This document shows positions 50,836 to 60,195 of a stretch of DNA of 64,000 nucleotides, piece by piece (the first letter of the stretch is position 1; every line of letters starts with the position of its first letter). The stretch is from an uncultured Bacteroidota bacterium (GTDB lineage Bacteria > Bacteroidota > Bacteroidia > Flavobacteriales_F > PHOS-HE28). Below the pieces are notes generated by a model. It worked only from the letters and a program-made list of their open reading frames with translations. It was not told the DNA's origin and made no database searches. The DNA is taken from NCBI GenBank assembly GCA_902826215.1, contig CADEDY010000001.1, positions 434,001 to 498,000 on the forward strand. Direction: 5' to 3'. The position numbers were made by a program, and so were the translations under genes.

Positions 50836-51662
50836 GGTCGCTCGTTCGCTTTTTGTAAGGTGTCACGCTCGGCACGTCGGAGGTCCTCCACAACGTAAAC
50901 GAATCCGCTGCGGGTCATGTCCTCCGTCAATCGGATCGTGATCCCGTGGTAGTTGCTCCCAGGCGCATCCACGACCTCCTCCACTAGTCCAACTGGAATG
51001 CCCGCTGGGAATATGCCATCGCCGCCGCGCGTCTCGACGGTATCGCCCACGGCCACGCGTGCATGCTTCGCGATGTCAATGACCGATGCGGTCCGCGGGT
51101 CGTTGGTGTCCCAATAGAGCAGACCGAAATGACCGGTTCGTCGGAGTTGGACACTGGTCTTGATATCCGGGCTGAGCACGCTGATCACGGAGGCGAAATC
51201 GTCGTTCACATCGCTCACAACGCCGACGATGCCTTCGGTACCGATCACGCCCATGTCCCCGTGCAGGCCGGCTCTGCTTCCCTTGTCCAAAGTGAGGTAA
51301 TTCTTGGGTTTGTGCCACGTGCTGTTCACCACCTTGGCAGTAATCACCGTGTATTGCTGCAGGCGAATGGTATCCTGGATGCGAACGAAGCGACTTTCCA
51401 CCGTGGAGTAGGTGCTGATATGGCGGTTGCGCCACATCGCGTTCTCCTGGGCCAGCTTGCGGTTCACCTCCTTCAGGCCCGTGTAATCGGTGATCTCCTT
51501 GCGCCACGTATAGATGGTTCCCACAACGGAATTGCTCGAACTGATCGCCTGGGCTCGGTGATGTGCGTTGCCGTTGTACAACAGGACGAGTGAGATCACC
51601 AACAGCGCGAGGAAGATCAGCGTGCTGCGGATCCGATGGAGAAAGCGGAATAGATCCCTCAT
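50832..51662 (-). CDS. mreC: Rod shape-determining protein MreC
   Basis: MreC is a periplasmic scaffold linking MreB to PBP2. The 276-residue product has an N-terminal helix (STLIFLALLVISLVLLYNG), a coiled-coil section (TGLKEVNRKLAQENAMWRNR) and beta-barrel domains with 'NYLTLDKGSRAGLHGDMGVIGTEGIVGVV' and 'VETRGGDGIFPAGIPVGLV', all typical. Length is normal. It is 54 nt from mreB, the only gap in the mre operon. Confidence 0.95.
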   Translation of the reverse strand: MRDLFRFLHRIRSTLIFLALLVISLVLLYNGNAHHRAQAISSSNSVVGTIYTWRKEITDYTGLKEVNRKLAQENAMWRNRHISTYSTVESRFVRIQDTIRLQQYTVITAKVVNSTWHKPKNYLTLDKGSRAGLHGDMGVIGTEGIVGVVSDVNDDFASVISVLSPDIKTSVQLRRTGHFGLLYWDTNDPRTASVIDIAKHARVAVGDTVETRGGDGIFPAGIPVGLVEEVVDAPGSNYHGITIRLTEDMTRSGFVYVVEDLRRAERDTLQKANERP

Positions 51663-51716
51663 CGTTCGTTCTTGCTAAGCAAGAGTGAGCGTATACGAGC
51701 GCGAGATATCGCGCCC

Positions 51717-52742
51717 TTATTCGCGCATCAAGAACTGGAAGCGGTCGATGTTCTTCAATGCGATGCCGGTGCCACGTGCCACGGCGCGCAGTGGATCCTC
51801 ACTCACGTGAACGGGCAACTTCGTCTTGATGCTGATACGCTTGTCCAGTCCGCGCAGGAGGGCCCCTCCACCAGCGAGGTAGATGCCGGTCTTGTAGATG
51901 TCGGCGCTCAGCTCGGGCGGTGTGGCTTCCAACGCACTAAGGATCGCTTCTTCGATCTTACTGATCGACTTATCCAAGGCTTGTGCGATCTCGCTATAGG
52001 TCACCGTGATCTCTTTGGGGATCCCGGTCATGAGGTCACGGCCGCGCACCGCGTAGTCGGGCGGTGGGTTGTCCAGTTCGGTCATGGCCGCGCCCACCTC
52101 GATCTTGATCGTTTCCGCTGTGCGCTCACCCACGAGGATGTTGTGCTGGCGGCGCATGTATTCCTCGATATCGTTGGTGAATTCATCGCCGGCCACGCGG
52201 ATGTTCTTGTCGCACACGATACCGCCAAGCGCGATCACCGCGATCTCGCTGGTACCACCACCGATATCGATGATCATGTTGCCCATGGGCTCCTCCACGT
52301 CGATGCCGATTCCGATGGCAGCCGCCATGGGTTCGTGGATCAGGTACACTTCCTTCGCTCCGGCGTGTTCACTGCTGTCCTTCACGGCACGTTTCTCCAC
52401 TTCGGTGATGCCGCTGGGAATGCAGATCACCATGCGCAGGTTGGGCGTGAAGAGCTGTCGACCGGGTTTGATCATCTTGATCATGCCCTTGATCATGTCC
52501 TCGGCCGCTTTGAAGTCGGCGATCACCCCATCGCGAAGCGGTCGGATGGTCTTGATGTTCTCGTGGGTCTTGCCATGCATCTGCTGGGCTTGTCGGCCCA
52601 CAGCGATGACCTTGCCGGTGGTGCGGTCGATGGCCACGATGCTCGGTTCGTCCACCACGACCTTGTCGTTGTGGATGATGAGGGTGTTCGCGGTACCGAG
52701 GTCGATCGCGATCTCTTGGGTGAAGAAGTTGAACCAGCTCAT
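51717..52742 (-). CDS. mreB: Rod shape-determining actin homologue MreB
   Basis: MreB forms membrane-bound filaments that direct elongation. The 341-residue product has 'IDLGTANTLI' (phosphate-1), 'GNMIIDIGGGTSEIAVI' (phosphate-2), 'AGGGALLRGLDKRISIKTKLPV' (adenosine motif) and 'EDPLRAVARGTG'. Length is normal. The N-terminal MSWFNFFTQE is hydrophobic, consistent with membrane binding. The gene starts 9 nt after the purH stop. Confidence 0.97.
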   Translation of the reverse strand: MSWFNFFTQEIAIDLGTANTLIIHNDKVVVDEPSIVAIDRTTGKVIAVGRQAQQMHGKTHENIKTIRPLRDGVIADFKAAEDMIKGMIKMIKPGRQLFTPNLRMVICIPSGITEVEKRAVKDSSEHAGAKEVYLIHEPMAAAIGIGIDVEEPMGNMIIDIGGGTSEIAVIALGGIVCDKNIRVAGDEFTNDIEEYMRRQHNILVGERTAETIKIEVGAAMTELDNPPPDYAVRGRDLMTGIPKEITVTYSEIAQALDKSISKIEEAILSALEATPPELSADIYKTGIYLAGGGALLRGLDKRISIKTKLPVHVSEDPLRAVARGTGIALKNIDRFQFLMRE

Positions 52743-52751
52743 GGTCCGGGC

Positions 52752-54281
52752 TCAGTGTTTGAAATGACGTGTACCGGTGATGGCCATTGCCATACCGTGG
52801 GAGTTGCAGAAATCGATACTGTCCTGATCACGAATACTTCCACCGGGATGCACCACCGCGGTGATGCCGGCCTTGTGAGCGATCTCCACGCAATCAGGGA
52901 ACGGGAAGAACGCATCGCTGGCCATGACGGCCCCATGCAGGTCGAAGTTGAATTTCGCCGCCTTGGCGATGGCTTGTTCCAATGCATCCACACGGCTGGT
53001 CTGCCCCGTTCCGCTGGCCAGCAGTTGGTTGTCTTTCGCAAGGACGATGGCGTTGCTTTTGGTGTGTTTCACCAGCATGTTCGCGAACACCATGGCAGTC
53101 GTTTCGTCAGCGTTGGGAGCCTTGGTTGTCGCAGTGCGCAGGCTCGCGGCGTTCGCAACCACCGTGTCCGCATCTTCCGAGAGGTAGCCGTTGAGGGCCG
53201 TGCGCATTTTTACTGTGGGTCGGGCGGAAGGCTTGCGCAATAGGATCATGCGGTTCTTCTTCTTCTTCAGCACCTCCAAGGCGTCATCGTCATAGGCAGG
53301 TGCCGCGACGATCTCGAAGAAGATGGTGTCGATGGCCTCCGCCGTGGCCTTGTCTAACCGTGCCGTTGTGATCAGCACGCCCCCGAAAGCGCTTACCGGA
53401 TCACCGGCCAACGCAGCGTCCCATGCCTCCTTCACCGTTGGTCGGACGGCTGCGCCGCATGCATTGTTGTGCTTCAGGATCGCGAAAGGCACGCCCTCGA
53501 TCGTATCCAGATCGTCGATCAATTCCACGGCTGCATCCAGGTCCAGCAGGTTGTTGTAGCTGAGTTCCTTGCCGTTCAGTTGCTCAAAAAGTCCGGTCAG
53601 GTCGCCATGGAAGGCCCCTTTTTGATGGGGGTTCTCGCCGTAGCGCAGAACGTGAGTGGGGCCTGCTGACAGCCGAAGGTCACCGTGGCCTTGGGTGAAC
53701 CAATTGTGGATGGCACCGTCGTAATGCGAACTCACCGCAAAGGCCGACGCGGCAAGGCTCTTCCGTTGCGCAAGGGACGTGCTGCCGTTCTGTTCCTTCA
53801 GGATCCGGAGCAAGGCCTCATAGTGTTGCTGAGCAGGGACGATCACCACATCATTGTGGTTCTTGGCCGCCGCGCGGATCAGGCTGATCCCGCCGATGTC
53901 GATCTTCTCGATGATGGCCTCCTCGCTGCTGCCACTAGCGACAGTGGCTTCGAAAGGGTACAGGTCCACGATCACCAGGTCGATGGGCGGGATGTCGTAT
54001 TCCTCCAACTGGGCCACATCGCTTTCCAGATCGCGACGTCCGAGGATGCCGCCGAAGACCTTCGGATGTAGGGTCTTCACGCGTCCACCTAAGATGCTGG
54101 GATAGGTCGTCAGGTCCTCGACCGGCGTGACCTTCACCCCGAGGCTTTCGATGAACTCCTGGGTGCCGCCAGTGGAATACAGGTGTACGCCAAGTCGATC
54201 CAGTTCCAGGATGATGGGCGCCAGTCCGTCCTTGTGGAAAACGGATATCAGCGCGCTATGGATGCGTTTTTGCCCGTCCAA
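52752..54281 (-). CDS. purH: Bifunctional purine biosynthesis protein PurH
   Basis: PurH carries out the last two steps of IMP synthesis, AICAR formylation and IMP cyclisation, in the cytoplasm. The 509-residue product has the N-terminal cyclohydrolase domain ('ALISVFHKDGLAPIILELDRLGVHLYSTGGT' and 'GGRVKTLHPKVFGGILGRR') and a transformylase domain ('LRYGENPHQKGAFHG', 'KHNNACGAA', 'SDAFFPFPDCVEIAHKAGITAVVHPGGSIRDQDSI'). Length is typical (~510-530). The start appears to be TTG at 54281. A TAAACTTG sequence (54319-54326, one mismatch) may be its promoter. It heads the mre-rod operon. Confidence 0.96.
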   Translation of the reverse strand: MDGQKRIHSALISVFHKDGLAPIILELDRLGVHLYSTGGTQEFIESLGVKVTPVEDLTTYPSILGGRVKTLHPKVFGGILGRRDLESDVAQLEEYDIPPIDLVIVDLYPFEATVASGSSEEAIIEKIDIGGISLIRAAAKNHNDVVIVPAQQHYEALLRILKEQNGSTSLAQRKSLAASAFAVSSHYDGAIHNWFTQGHGDLRLSAGPTHVLRYGENPHQKGAFHGDLTGLFEQLNGKELSYNNLLDLDAAVELIDDLDTIEGVPFAILKHNNACGAAVRPTVKEAWDAALAGDPVSAFGGVLITTARLDKATAEAIDTIFFEIVAAPAYDDDALEVLKKKKNRMILLRKPSARPTVKMRTALNGYLSEDADTVVANAASLRTATTKAPNADETTAMVFANMLVKHTKSNAIVLAKDNQLLASGTGQTSRVDALEQAIAKAAKFNFDLHGAVMASDAFFPFPDCVEIAHKAGITAVVHPGGSIRDQDSIDFCNSHGMAMAITGTRHFKH

Positions 54282-54407
54282 TGTGGCGTGCAGGCGATCT
54301 GTTCCTGCTTCAATGGGGCAAGTTTACGCTCAAAAGCAGCGGATCTCCGAGGCTGTTGCCTTGCGTTACGCAAAGGTTACCAACACCCGGTAGGGTGACA
54401 ACGGAAA

Positions 54408-55100
54408 CTAGAAGCGCAGGCCAACGCCGACCTGGATGTTCAGGGCGTCGGTCCGGCTATTGAGTTTTTCGTACGTCACGGTACCGTCGTTGGCGATAGC
54501 GATGGTGCGTGGATCCACATAATCCACCTTTCCGCTGAAGAGACGTTCCACGCGGCCTTCCACATAGAACTGGCGACTGAGCGACACCATGAGCCCAACC
54601 GCCCATCCGGTGCTGGGCACGAAGGAGGCATCCCGTTCATCATCGGTCACCCCGCCCGCAGTGGTCACGGTGGATCGGGTTACGAAGTGTCGGCCGCCGA
54701 GCATCACATCACCGTAAGGTCGTATCGCCCCGCGCAGTGGGTTCAAACGCAGAAAGCCGTGGTGGTTGTAAACGTTGCTCCGCACCTCCACTTGCTGACC
54801 CGTCCTTGGGGCCAAGATGTTGCCGGGTGCCTGCTGAACGCTGTAGTCGCTGCCCATGCGTCCCCAACCGAAGTCGTATCCGAATTCAAGAGGGAGTACC
54901 CTGAACGGCAGCGCGATATTGGCCGAAAGACCGGTGGTGGTCTCACCCCACGTGAATGCGTATTCGCCCAGAGGAATGCCGAATTCCAGCCCGCCGCTGA
55001 GGGTGGAGGATCGGCCTTGCCAGACAAGGTCCTTGTTGTCTTGGGCCATGCTGGCAGACGTGAGGAGAACGCACATGGCGATCGGTAGGTAGCGGAACAT
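54408..55100 (-). CDS. Outer-membrane beta-barrel protein of unknown function
   Basis: This 230-residue protein has a signal peptide (MFRYLPIAMCVLLTSASMAQ) and strands of alternating residues ending with 'ALNIQVGVGLRF', the aromatic C-terminus typical of Bam-inserted barrels. About eight strands can be guessed, as in small OmpA/OmpX-like barrels (outer membrane protein beta-barrel superfamily). No specific function can be assigned. It is monocistronic: 126 nt to purH on the same strand, divergent from yqaA. The 126-nt gap holds nothing obvious. Confidence 0.75.
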   Translation of the reverse strand: MFRYLPIAMCVLLTSASMAQDNKDLVWQGRSSTLSGGLEFGIPLGEYAFTWGETTTGLSANIALPFRVLPLEFGYDFGWGRMGSDYSVQQAPGNILAPRTGQQVEVRSNVYNHHGFLRLNPLRGAIRPYGDVMLGGRHFVTRSTVTTAGGVTDDERDASFVPSTGWAVGLMVSLSRQFYVEGRVERLFSGKVDYVDPRTIAIANDGTVTYEKLNSRTDALNIQVGVGLRF

Positions 55101-55184
55101 GATGCGAAGGTCAGGACAAAGTCCATGCCGAGGCCACGCTAACTTGCCCGCTCGCCCATGCCATACAGGCTTCGGCGAAAGAGC

Positions 55185-55640
55185 ATGGAAATGGGGGCAG
55201 GGTGGGCAGAATGGGGGCTGGCGGGTCTTTTCCTTGCGTCTTTTCTGGCGGCGACCATCCTGCCATTCAGTTCGGAGGCTGTTGCCGTGGCCATGGCTGC
55301 CGGCGGCTTTTCCTTGGTCGATGTTTTCGTCGTTGCATCCGTCGGAAACACCTTGGGAGGACTCACGAACTATGGCATCGGCAGGTGGCTGCCCGAGGAT
55401 CGGCTGGTGCGGTGGTTACGGATCGATACCGCAAAGGCCAAACGTTGGCGTGCGCTGGTCCAGAAGCGCGGCGCGTGGGCGGCTTTGGTGTGTTGGCTGC
55501 CGATCATCGGAGACCCGATCGCGGTCGCGCTGGGTCTTTTTCGTGCACCCTTCTGGACGAGTGCCTTGCTGATGTTCGTCGGCAAGGCTGCGCGGTACGC
55601 CGTTCTGCTTGCAGCTGTGCGGCCATTGCTGCCGGGCTGA
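55185..55640 (+). CDS. YqaA-family (DedA/SNARE-associated) membrane protein
   Basis: The 151-residue product has four hydrophobic stretches and the family's features: 'FLAATILPFSSEAVAVAMAAGG' near the start, 'VGNTLGGLTNYGIGRWLPED' with the loop 'G-x-x-x-N-Y', and a C-terminal helix after 'VCWLPIIGDPIAVALGLFR'. YqaA is a short relative of DedA proteins that move lipid carriers across the membrane. ATG 55158 upstream is in frame, but ATG 55185 gives the shorter cytoplasmic tail. It converges on the lipoprotein gene with a terminator between them. Confidence 0.85.
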   Translation: MEMGAGWAEWGLAGLFLASFLAATILPFSSEAVAVAMAAGGFSLVDVFVVASVGNTLGGLTNYGIGRWLPEDRLVRWLRIDTAKAKRWRALVQKRGAWAALVCWLPIIGDPIAVALGLFRAPFWTSALLMFVGKAARYAVLLAAVRPLLPG

Positions 55641-55645
55641 ACGCA

Positions 55646-55671
55646 CGAAAGGCCCCAGAAGGAGCCTTTCG
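55646..55671. terminator. Bidirectional terminator between the YqaA-like and lipoprotein genes
   Basis: CGAAAGGC-C-CC pairs with GG-A-GCCTTTCG around loop AGAA (55646-55671), one mismatch. It sits in the 58-nt gap between the convergent stops. Confidence 0.55.
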
Positions 55672-55698
55672 CGATGGACCGAAGGTCCGAAGTCGTTC

Positions 55699-57138
55699 TT
55701 AGTAAGCCGTGTTCTGCGGATCCCAGTTGGCCCAGCCGCTGGTCCAATCCGTGGAACCGAATGCTCCGCGGAAGGTCACGCTCTCGAAGAAGCTGTCCAT
55801 CAATGGGCTCCAACTGAAGTCAGCACCGCTCAACAAGGGGCTTCCACCCATAGGCATGAAGTTCGGGCTGGTCAGGTTGAAGCCGTCCGTTACCTGCAGG
55901 TCGCTGTTGTTGGTGTATATGGTGTTGTTCCAGCCGCTCGTGTTGAACCAGTCGGTAGCGGCTGTTGCATCCCAGGTCTGATCCGCAGGTACGCCCACGG
56001 CCGTGGACATCCCGGACAGGACATTCCCACGGAACATCAGATCGCCGTTCGTTGCGTTCGCTTGGGTGCTGTTGCCATCGATGTAGAGGCCGGTAGGGTA
56101 CCCTGCGAAGAGGCTGTTGAACACACGCGTCTGCGTGTTTCGGCGCAGGTGCAAGGCGCGCTTGTACTGATCGTTGAAGGTGGTACCACCGTCGGCTTTT
56201 GGGCCGAAGATGCTCACGTTGCTCCAGGTGCCTTGTGAGTATGGCGAAGCAGCGTTACCAGCAGCGTCATTATCGCACTCGAAACCGTTGCTGCTGCTCT
56301 GGTCGGCCACGTTAGGGTCACGCAGGCTCACAGCGAACTGGGCCTTGCCCTGCCAGCCGAAGTCCTGGTCGAAATCATCGTCCCAGCCGCGGAAAGCGAT
56401 CAGGTGCTTGGCATTCACCGTGCCTCCGAACCACTCGTAGCTATCATCGCCGGAGTAGCTGATCTGGATATTGTCCAGTGTTGTGCCACGACCGACACCG
56501 CCCATCGTGAGGCCGTTGATCTCTTGGTTCGGTTGGAAAGCAATGCCGCAGAATTCAATGCGCACATAACGGAGGATACCGCTGTTGTCGTTGGCATCGG
56601 ATCCGCCGTATTGCGCATCAGGACCGCCTTCGATCACCGGGTCGCTCGGCTGGTTGTGTGGTGCACGTCCGCACAGGATGATGCCACCCCAATCGCCGTA
56701 ATCGCGGCTTCCGGCTGGCTGGTTGCTGGTGAATACAATGGGCTGGCTCGCTGTGCCGTCGGCGATCAACTTTCCACCGCGGCGTACGATCAACGTGCCT
56801 TTGGTCGGCTTGTCGCCTTTTACGATGGTGCCGGGCTGAACGGTCAATGTAGCGCCTGCGTCAACATATACGAAACCCTTCAGCACCCACTTCTTGTCGC
56901 TCGTGAAGGTGAAATTCTCGGCGGTCGTGCCTTCCACCTGATTGGTGTTGGCATCCAGAGCAGAAACGGTGAATGAAGCAATCGAGGCATACTCGCAGCA
57001 GCAGTCCTTATCCGCGTCGGCATCGTAGTTCGTTGCGGTGGGGTCGGTGCATCCTTCTTTCTTCTTGCAGGAGGGTAGAGCAACAGCAACGGCGCCGAGC
57101 ACCAGTAGGCTGAGGAGAGGCTTCTTGATCAGGTCCAT
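55699..57138 (-). CDS. Surface lipoprotein with right-handed beta repeats, paired with a TonB receptor
   Basis: This 479-residue lipoprotein has its signal (MDLIKKPLLSLLVLGAVAVALPSC) followed by a thrombospondin-3-like EGCTDPTATNYDADAD segment and a CCCEY Cys cluster. The large domain, with 'GFVYVDAGATLTVQPGTIVKGD', 'GTLIVRRGGKLIADG' and 'YGDWGGIILCGRAP', is characteristic of beta-helix surface proteins found next to TonB receptors in Bacteroidota. ATG 57138 begins the lipoprotein signal; a longer frame to 57231 lacks one. It lies 157 nt downstream of the receptor, same strand. The substrate is not known. Confidence 0.85.
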   Translation of the reverse strand: MDLIKKPLLSLLVLGAVAVALPSCKKKEGCTDPTATNYDADADKDCCCEYASIASFTVSALDANTNQVEGTTAENFTFTSDKKWVLKGFVYVDAGATLTVQPGTIVKGDKPTKGTLIVRRGGKLIADGTASQPIVFTSNQPAGSRDYGDWGGIILCGRAPHNQPSDPVIEGGPDAQYGGSDANDNSGILRYVRIEFCGIAFQPNQEINGLTMGGVGRGTTLDNIQISYSGDDSYEWFGGTVNAKHLIAFRGWDDDFDQDFGWQGKAQFAVSLRDPNVADQSSSNGFECDNDAAGNAASPYSQGTWSNVSIFGPKADGGTTFNDQYKRALHLRRNTQTRVFNSLFAGYPTGLYIDGNSTQANATNGDLMFRGNVLSGMSTAVGVPADQTWDATAATDWFNTSGWNNTIYTNNSDLQVTDGFNLTSPNFMPMGGSPLLSGADFSWSPLMDSFFESVTFRGAFGSTDWTSGWANWDPQNTAY

Positions 57139-57295
57139 TTTCGTTCGTTCGTTTTGTTGCCGCAAAGTGACATCAACCATGTTACGTGCGGATCTTGATG
57201 ATCTTATCGTATCGTTACGACCGGTGAACATTGCGTTAAGTTCTGAACGAGGAACGCCCCGAGTTCATCGAGGCGCTCCTGTCGGTTCGAAGTGA

Positions 57296-60106
57296 TCAAA
57301 GCCGGATGCCGATGCCCGCTGAGAAATAGGCACCGCGACGGAAGATCATGATGTCCTCGTCCTTGCTGTCGATGTGGCCGTTGTCGTTAGAGTCCTGCAC
57401 CAAACGGGTGCGCTGATTCAGGATGTCCTGTGCACTCAGCTTCACTTCGAAGCGTTTGCCCAAGCCCTTGGTGACCGTGAAGTCCACCACGTTGCGTGGC
57501 ATCTCGTAGATGTCCGGCGTGCCGTAAGTGCCAACGGCGAATAGGCGGGGTCCGATCACGTTGTAGAGCAGGTTGTATTGAAGCTTGTGATCAGTGTCCT
57601 GGTAGTACAGACCGGCATTCACGATGTACGGCGACTGACCCATGAGCGGACGTTTCTGCGCTTGACCTGCAGCACGGTCGCCGAGTTGCACTTCGGTGAC
57701 CACATACGCAGCGTTGAACATCACACCCACCTTGCTGAGATAACCCTTGGTGAACACTTGGTTGAGCGAACGACGAACCTCCACTTCGGCTCCCACGCTT
57801 TGCGCGCTCACCGCATTTCCGAAGGTGAAGTTGCGTGTTCCGCCGCTGCCAGCGCCTGGGAGGAAGAACATTTCGATGGGGTTGTTGAAGTGCTTGTAGA
57901 ACACACCGAAGCTGATGATCTCGCCAGAAGAAGGGTAGAACTCGTAGCGCGCATCCACGTTCTGGATGGTGGCCACTTGCAAGCTGTCGTTGCCGCGCAG
58001 CACGTTGTTGAAGCTGAAATCGTAGAACGCGAAGGGCGCCAACTCACGGAATTCCGGACGATTCACCGTGGAGGAATAGGCCAAACGAAGCTGGGCACGT
58101 TCGGTCAATGTTCGGGAGAGATTCACCGAGGGAAGGATGCTGAGGACAGGGTTGTTCACCAGCACGCGCCGACCACCGAAGGTCTTGCTCGTGAGCTCTT
58201 GCGTGTTGTGCTCCGCACGCACACCCACACTGATCACCGTGGTCTTGGCGAGTTCCAACGTGGCGCCTGCATAGCCTGCGTAGAGCGTGTTCGCGGCCGT
58301 GTAGCGGTCGCTCGGGTTGGTGCCTTCCTCTAATTTGAAGCCGTTGGTGCTGTTGATGTTCTGGGCACTGAAGACCTGGTCCAAGGGTGCGTACAGCAGA
58401 CTCTGGTCGAATTGCGAAGTGCTTGCCGCCTTGAAGCTCATCCAGCGTGCTTCGAAGGTCCGGTCCTTCATTTCGGTGTAAGCTCCTACGCGAAGTTTCA
58501 GCGTGTGGTTCTCGCCGGTGAGCTTGTGTTCATAGTCCAACTTTCCAGTGATCACGCTCTCGCTCATGTCGCTGAAGAAACGACCCGCGTCCAAGGTGGT
58601 GGCACCCGGCGGAATGATCGTTTGGAACGGCGTGCTCGCATCGGTGGTATTGATGTCGCGCACTGTGCGAAGGCGACGGAAGTCGGGCTCCTTGCTCCAA
58701 GCCAGACCGTATCCACCGGTCCAGCTCAGTTTGCTCACGTCGCGCTTCAGTTCGTGTTCCCCGTGCAACTGACCGCTGTAGATGGTGCGCTGCTGGTAAC
58801 GGAAGGCGTAGTTCTTCACTTCGAACTGCTCCTCGAAATTGCGACCTGTGCGCAAGGTCGTCTGCTCGGTGCCCTGCTGCGTAAAGAGGTTGCGGAACTC
58901 GATCTTGGTCTTTGTTCCCACCAGCAGGCTGAAGTTGCTCAATGCACTGATCCGGACCTGATGGATGTTCTCATTGTCCGTGTAGTAATAGATGCTGTCA
59001 CTGCGACCCGCTTCCGGGTTGAACACGTTGTAGCTGTAGTTCTTCGCGGTGTAGTTCAGCTTGGTGTTGCTGTAGCTCAAGCTGGTGATGTTTCCGCCGG
59101 TCATTGAACCTCCGGCTTTCCCGAACCGACGCGCAAGTAGGACGTTGAAGCGTTGGTCAGGAGCGGCGGTGCTCTGCTGCGCTGTCCAGTTGTTCTGCAA
59201 GGACTGACCAGCACTGGTCAACCGCGAGGCGGGTGCAGTTGCGAGGTTCCCTGGAAAACTTGTCGGCAATTGACGGAAACCGTTATCGAACCCCAGAGCG
59301 TCCGTGGGACTTCCCTGGCTCGAATTGAACGTATTGAAGGTGGTGCCGGGGCGGAAGGAAGTGGAGTAGTCGATGCGTGTTTGGTTCTCCGAAGGCACGT
59401 TCACTGTATACAGTTTGATCACACCACCAGCGAACTCGCCGGGCAGTTCAGGTGCGCCGGTCTTGTACACCATCACGCGATCAAGTGCCCCGCTTGGCAG
59501 GATGTCGAAGCTGAATGCACGCTTGTCCGGTTCCAGGCTTGGTGCGATCACATCGTTCAGCATCACGGTGTTGTATCGGTCCGCCAAGCCACGGATCATT
59601 ACGAAGCGGTCACCGACCATGGTAACACCGGGGATCCGTTTCACCACATCACCAGCGGTGCGGTCCTGACCTTTGCTGATCTGTTCGCGGCTCATGCCGT
59701 TCACCACTTGCTCGCTTTGGCGCGTCTCCATCACGACGCTGCCTTCCGTTTCTGTGCGGCGTGTGGTCACCACTTCCACGGTCTTCATCTCGATGGCTTG
59801 GCTCTTCAGCTCCACATCGGCCAAGGTGCGCCCGTCGGCGGTAACGGTCACGGGTTTCTCAACGCCTTCGTAGCCTACGAAACTCACGAGTAGAACGTAG
59901 TTGCCGGGGTCTGCAGTGAAACTGAATTTACCATCCAGGTCGGTCGTAGCACCGGTATTGGTTCCTTTGAGCACTACGTTCACGAAAGGCATGGGTTGCA
60001 CCTTGCCCGCTTCGTTGGCGGTGATGGTGCCTGCCACGGTACCCTTCTGTGCGACAGCGGAGAAGGCCAATAAAAAGGAGAGGATGATGGATAGGTTCCG
60101 GAACAT
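57296..60106 (-). CDS. TonB-dependent receptor with carboxypeptidase-like N-terminal domain
   Basis: The 936-residue outer-membrane transporter has a signal peptide (MFRNLSIILSFLLAFSAVAQ) and a CarboxypepD_reg-like domain ('AGTITANEAGKVQPMPFVNVVLKGTNTGATTDLDGKFSF'). The plug follows ('VVTTRRTETEGSVVMETRQSEQVVNGMSREQISKGQDRTAGDVVKRIPGVTMVGDRFVMIRGLADRYNTVMLNDV'), then the 22-stranded barrel ending 'GAYFSAGIGIRL'. The SusC-specific N-terminal features are absent, and so is a SusD partner. The downstream partner is a beta-helix lipoprotein instead. ATG 60106 starts the signal peptide. A hairpin (AAGTGCC/GGCACTT, about 60116-60134) sits in the 5' region. Confidence 0.93.
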   Translation of the reverse strand: MFRNLSIILSFLLAFSAVAQKGTVAGTITANEAGKVQPMPFVNVVLKGTNTGATTDLDGKFSFTADPGNYVLLVSFVGYEGVEKPVTVTADGRTLADVELKSQAIEMKTVEVVTTRRTETEGSVVMETRQSEQVVNGMSREQISKGQDRTAGDVVKRIPGVTMVGDRFVMIRGLADRYNTVMLNDVIAPSLEPDKRAFSFDILPSGALDRVMVYKTGAPELPGEFAGGVIKLYTVNVPSENQTRIDYSTSFRPGTTFNTFNSSQGSPTDALGFDNGFRQLPTSFPGNLATAPASRLTSAGQSLQNNWTAQQSTAAPDQRFNVLLARRFGKAGGSMTGGNITSLSYSNTKLNYTAKNYSYNVFNPEAGRSDSIYYYTDNENIHQVRISALSNFSLLVGTKTKIEFRNLFTQQGTEQTTLRTGRNFEEQFEVKNYAFRYQQRTIYSGQLHGEHELKRDVSKLSWTGGYGLAWSKEPDFRRLRTVRDINTTDASTPFQTIIPPGATTLDAGRFFSDMSESVITGKLDYEHKLTGENHTLKLRVGAYTEMKDRTFEARWMSFKAASTSQFDQSLLYAPLDQVFSAQNINSTNGFKLEEGTNPSDRYTAANTLYAGYAGATLELAKTTVISVGVRAEHNTQELTSKTFGGRRVLVNNPVLSILPSVNLSRTLTERAQLRLAYSSTVNRPEFRELAPFAFYDFSFNNVLRGNDSLQVATIQNVDARYEFYPSSGEIISFGVFYKHFNNPIEMFFLPGAGSGGTRNFTFGNAVSAQSVGAEVEVRRSLNQVFTKGYLSKVGVMFNAAYVVTEVQLGDRAAGQAQKRPLMGQSPYIVNAGLYYQDTDHKLQYNLLYNVIGPRLFAVGTYGTPDIYEMPRNVVDFTVTKGLGKRFEVKLSAQDILNQRTRLVQDSNDNGHIDSKDEDIMIFRRGAYFSAGIGIRL

Positions 60107-60195
60107 CGCGAACGCGAAGTGCCTGTATGGCACTTTCGCGCTGCAAAAGTCCTGTTGGCCTGTTACGTGGTCCTTGATCCCGCGTTAAGGCTCTG

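Noticed and set aside
51672-53243. 523-codon open frame opposite mreB and purH
   Set aside because: It spans two conserved genes on the opposite strand with no plausible start signals; it is a composition artefact.
57232-57295. Intrinsic terminator of the TonB receptor gene (AGGAGCGCC / GGCGTTCCT)
   Set aside because: The stem has a mismatch and a long loop and no U-tract; kept only as a possibility.
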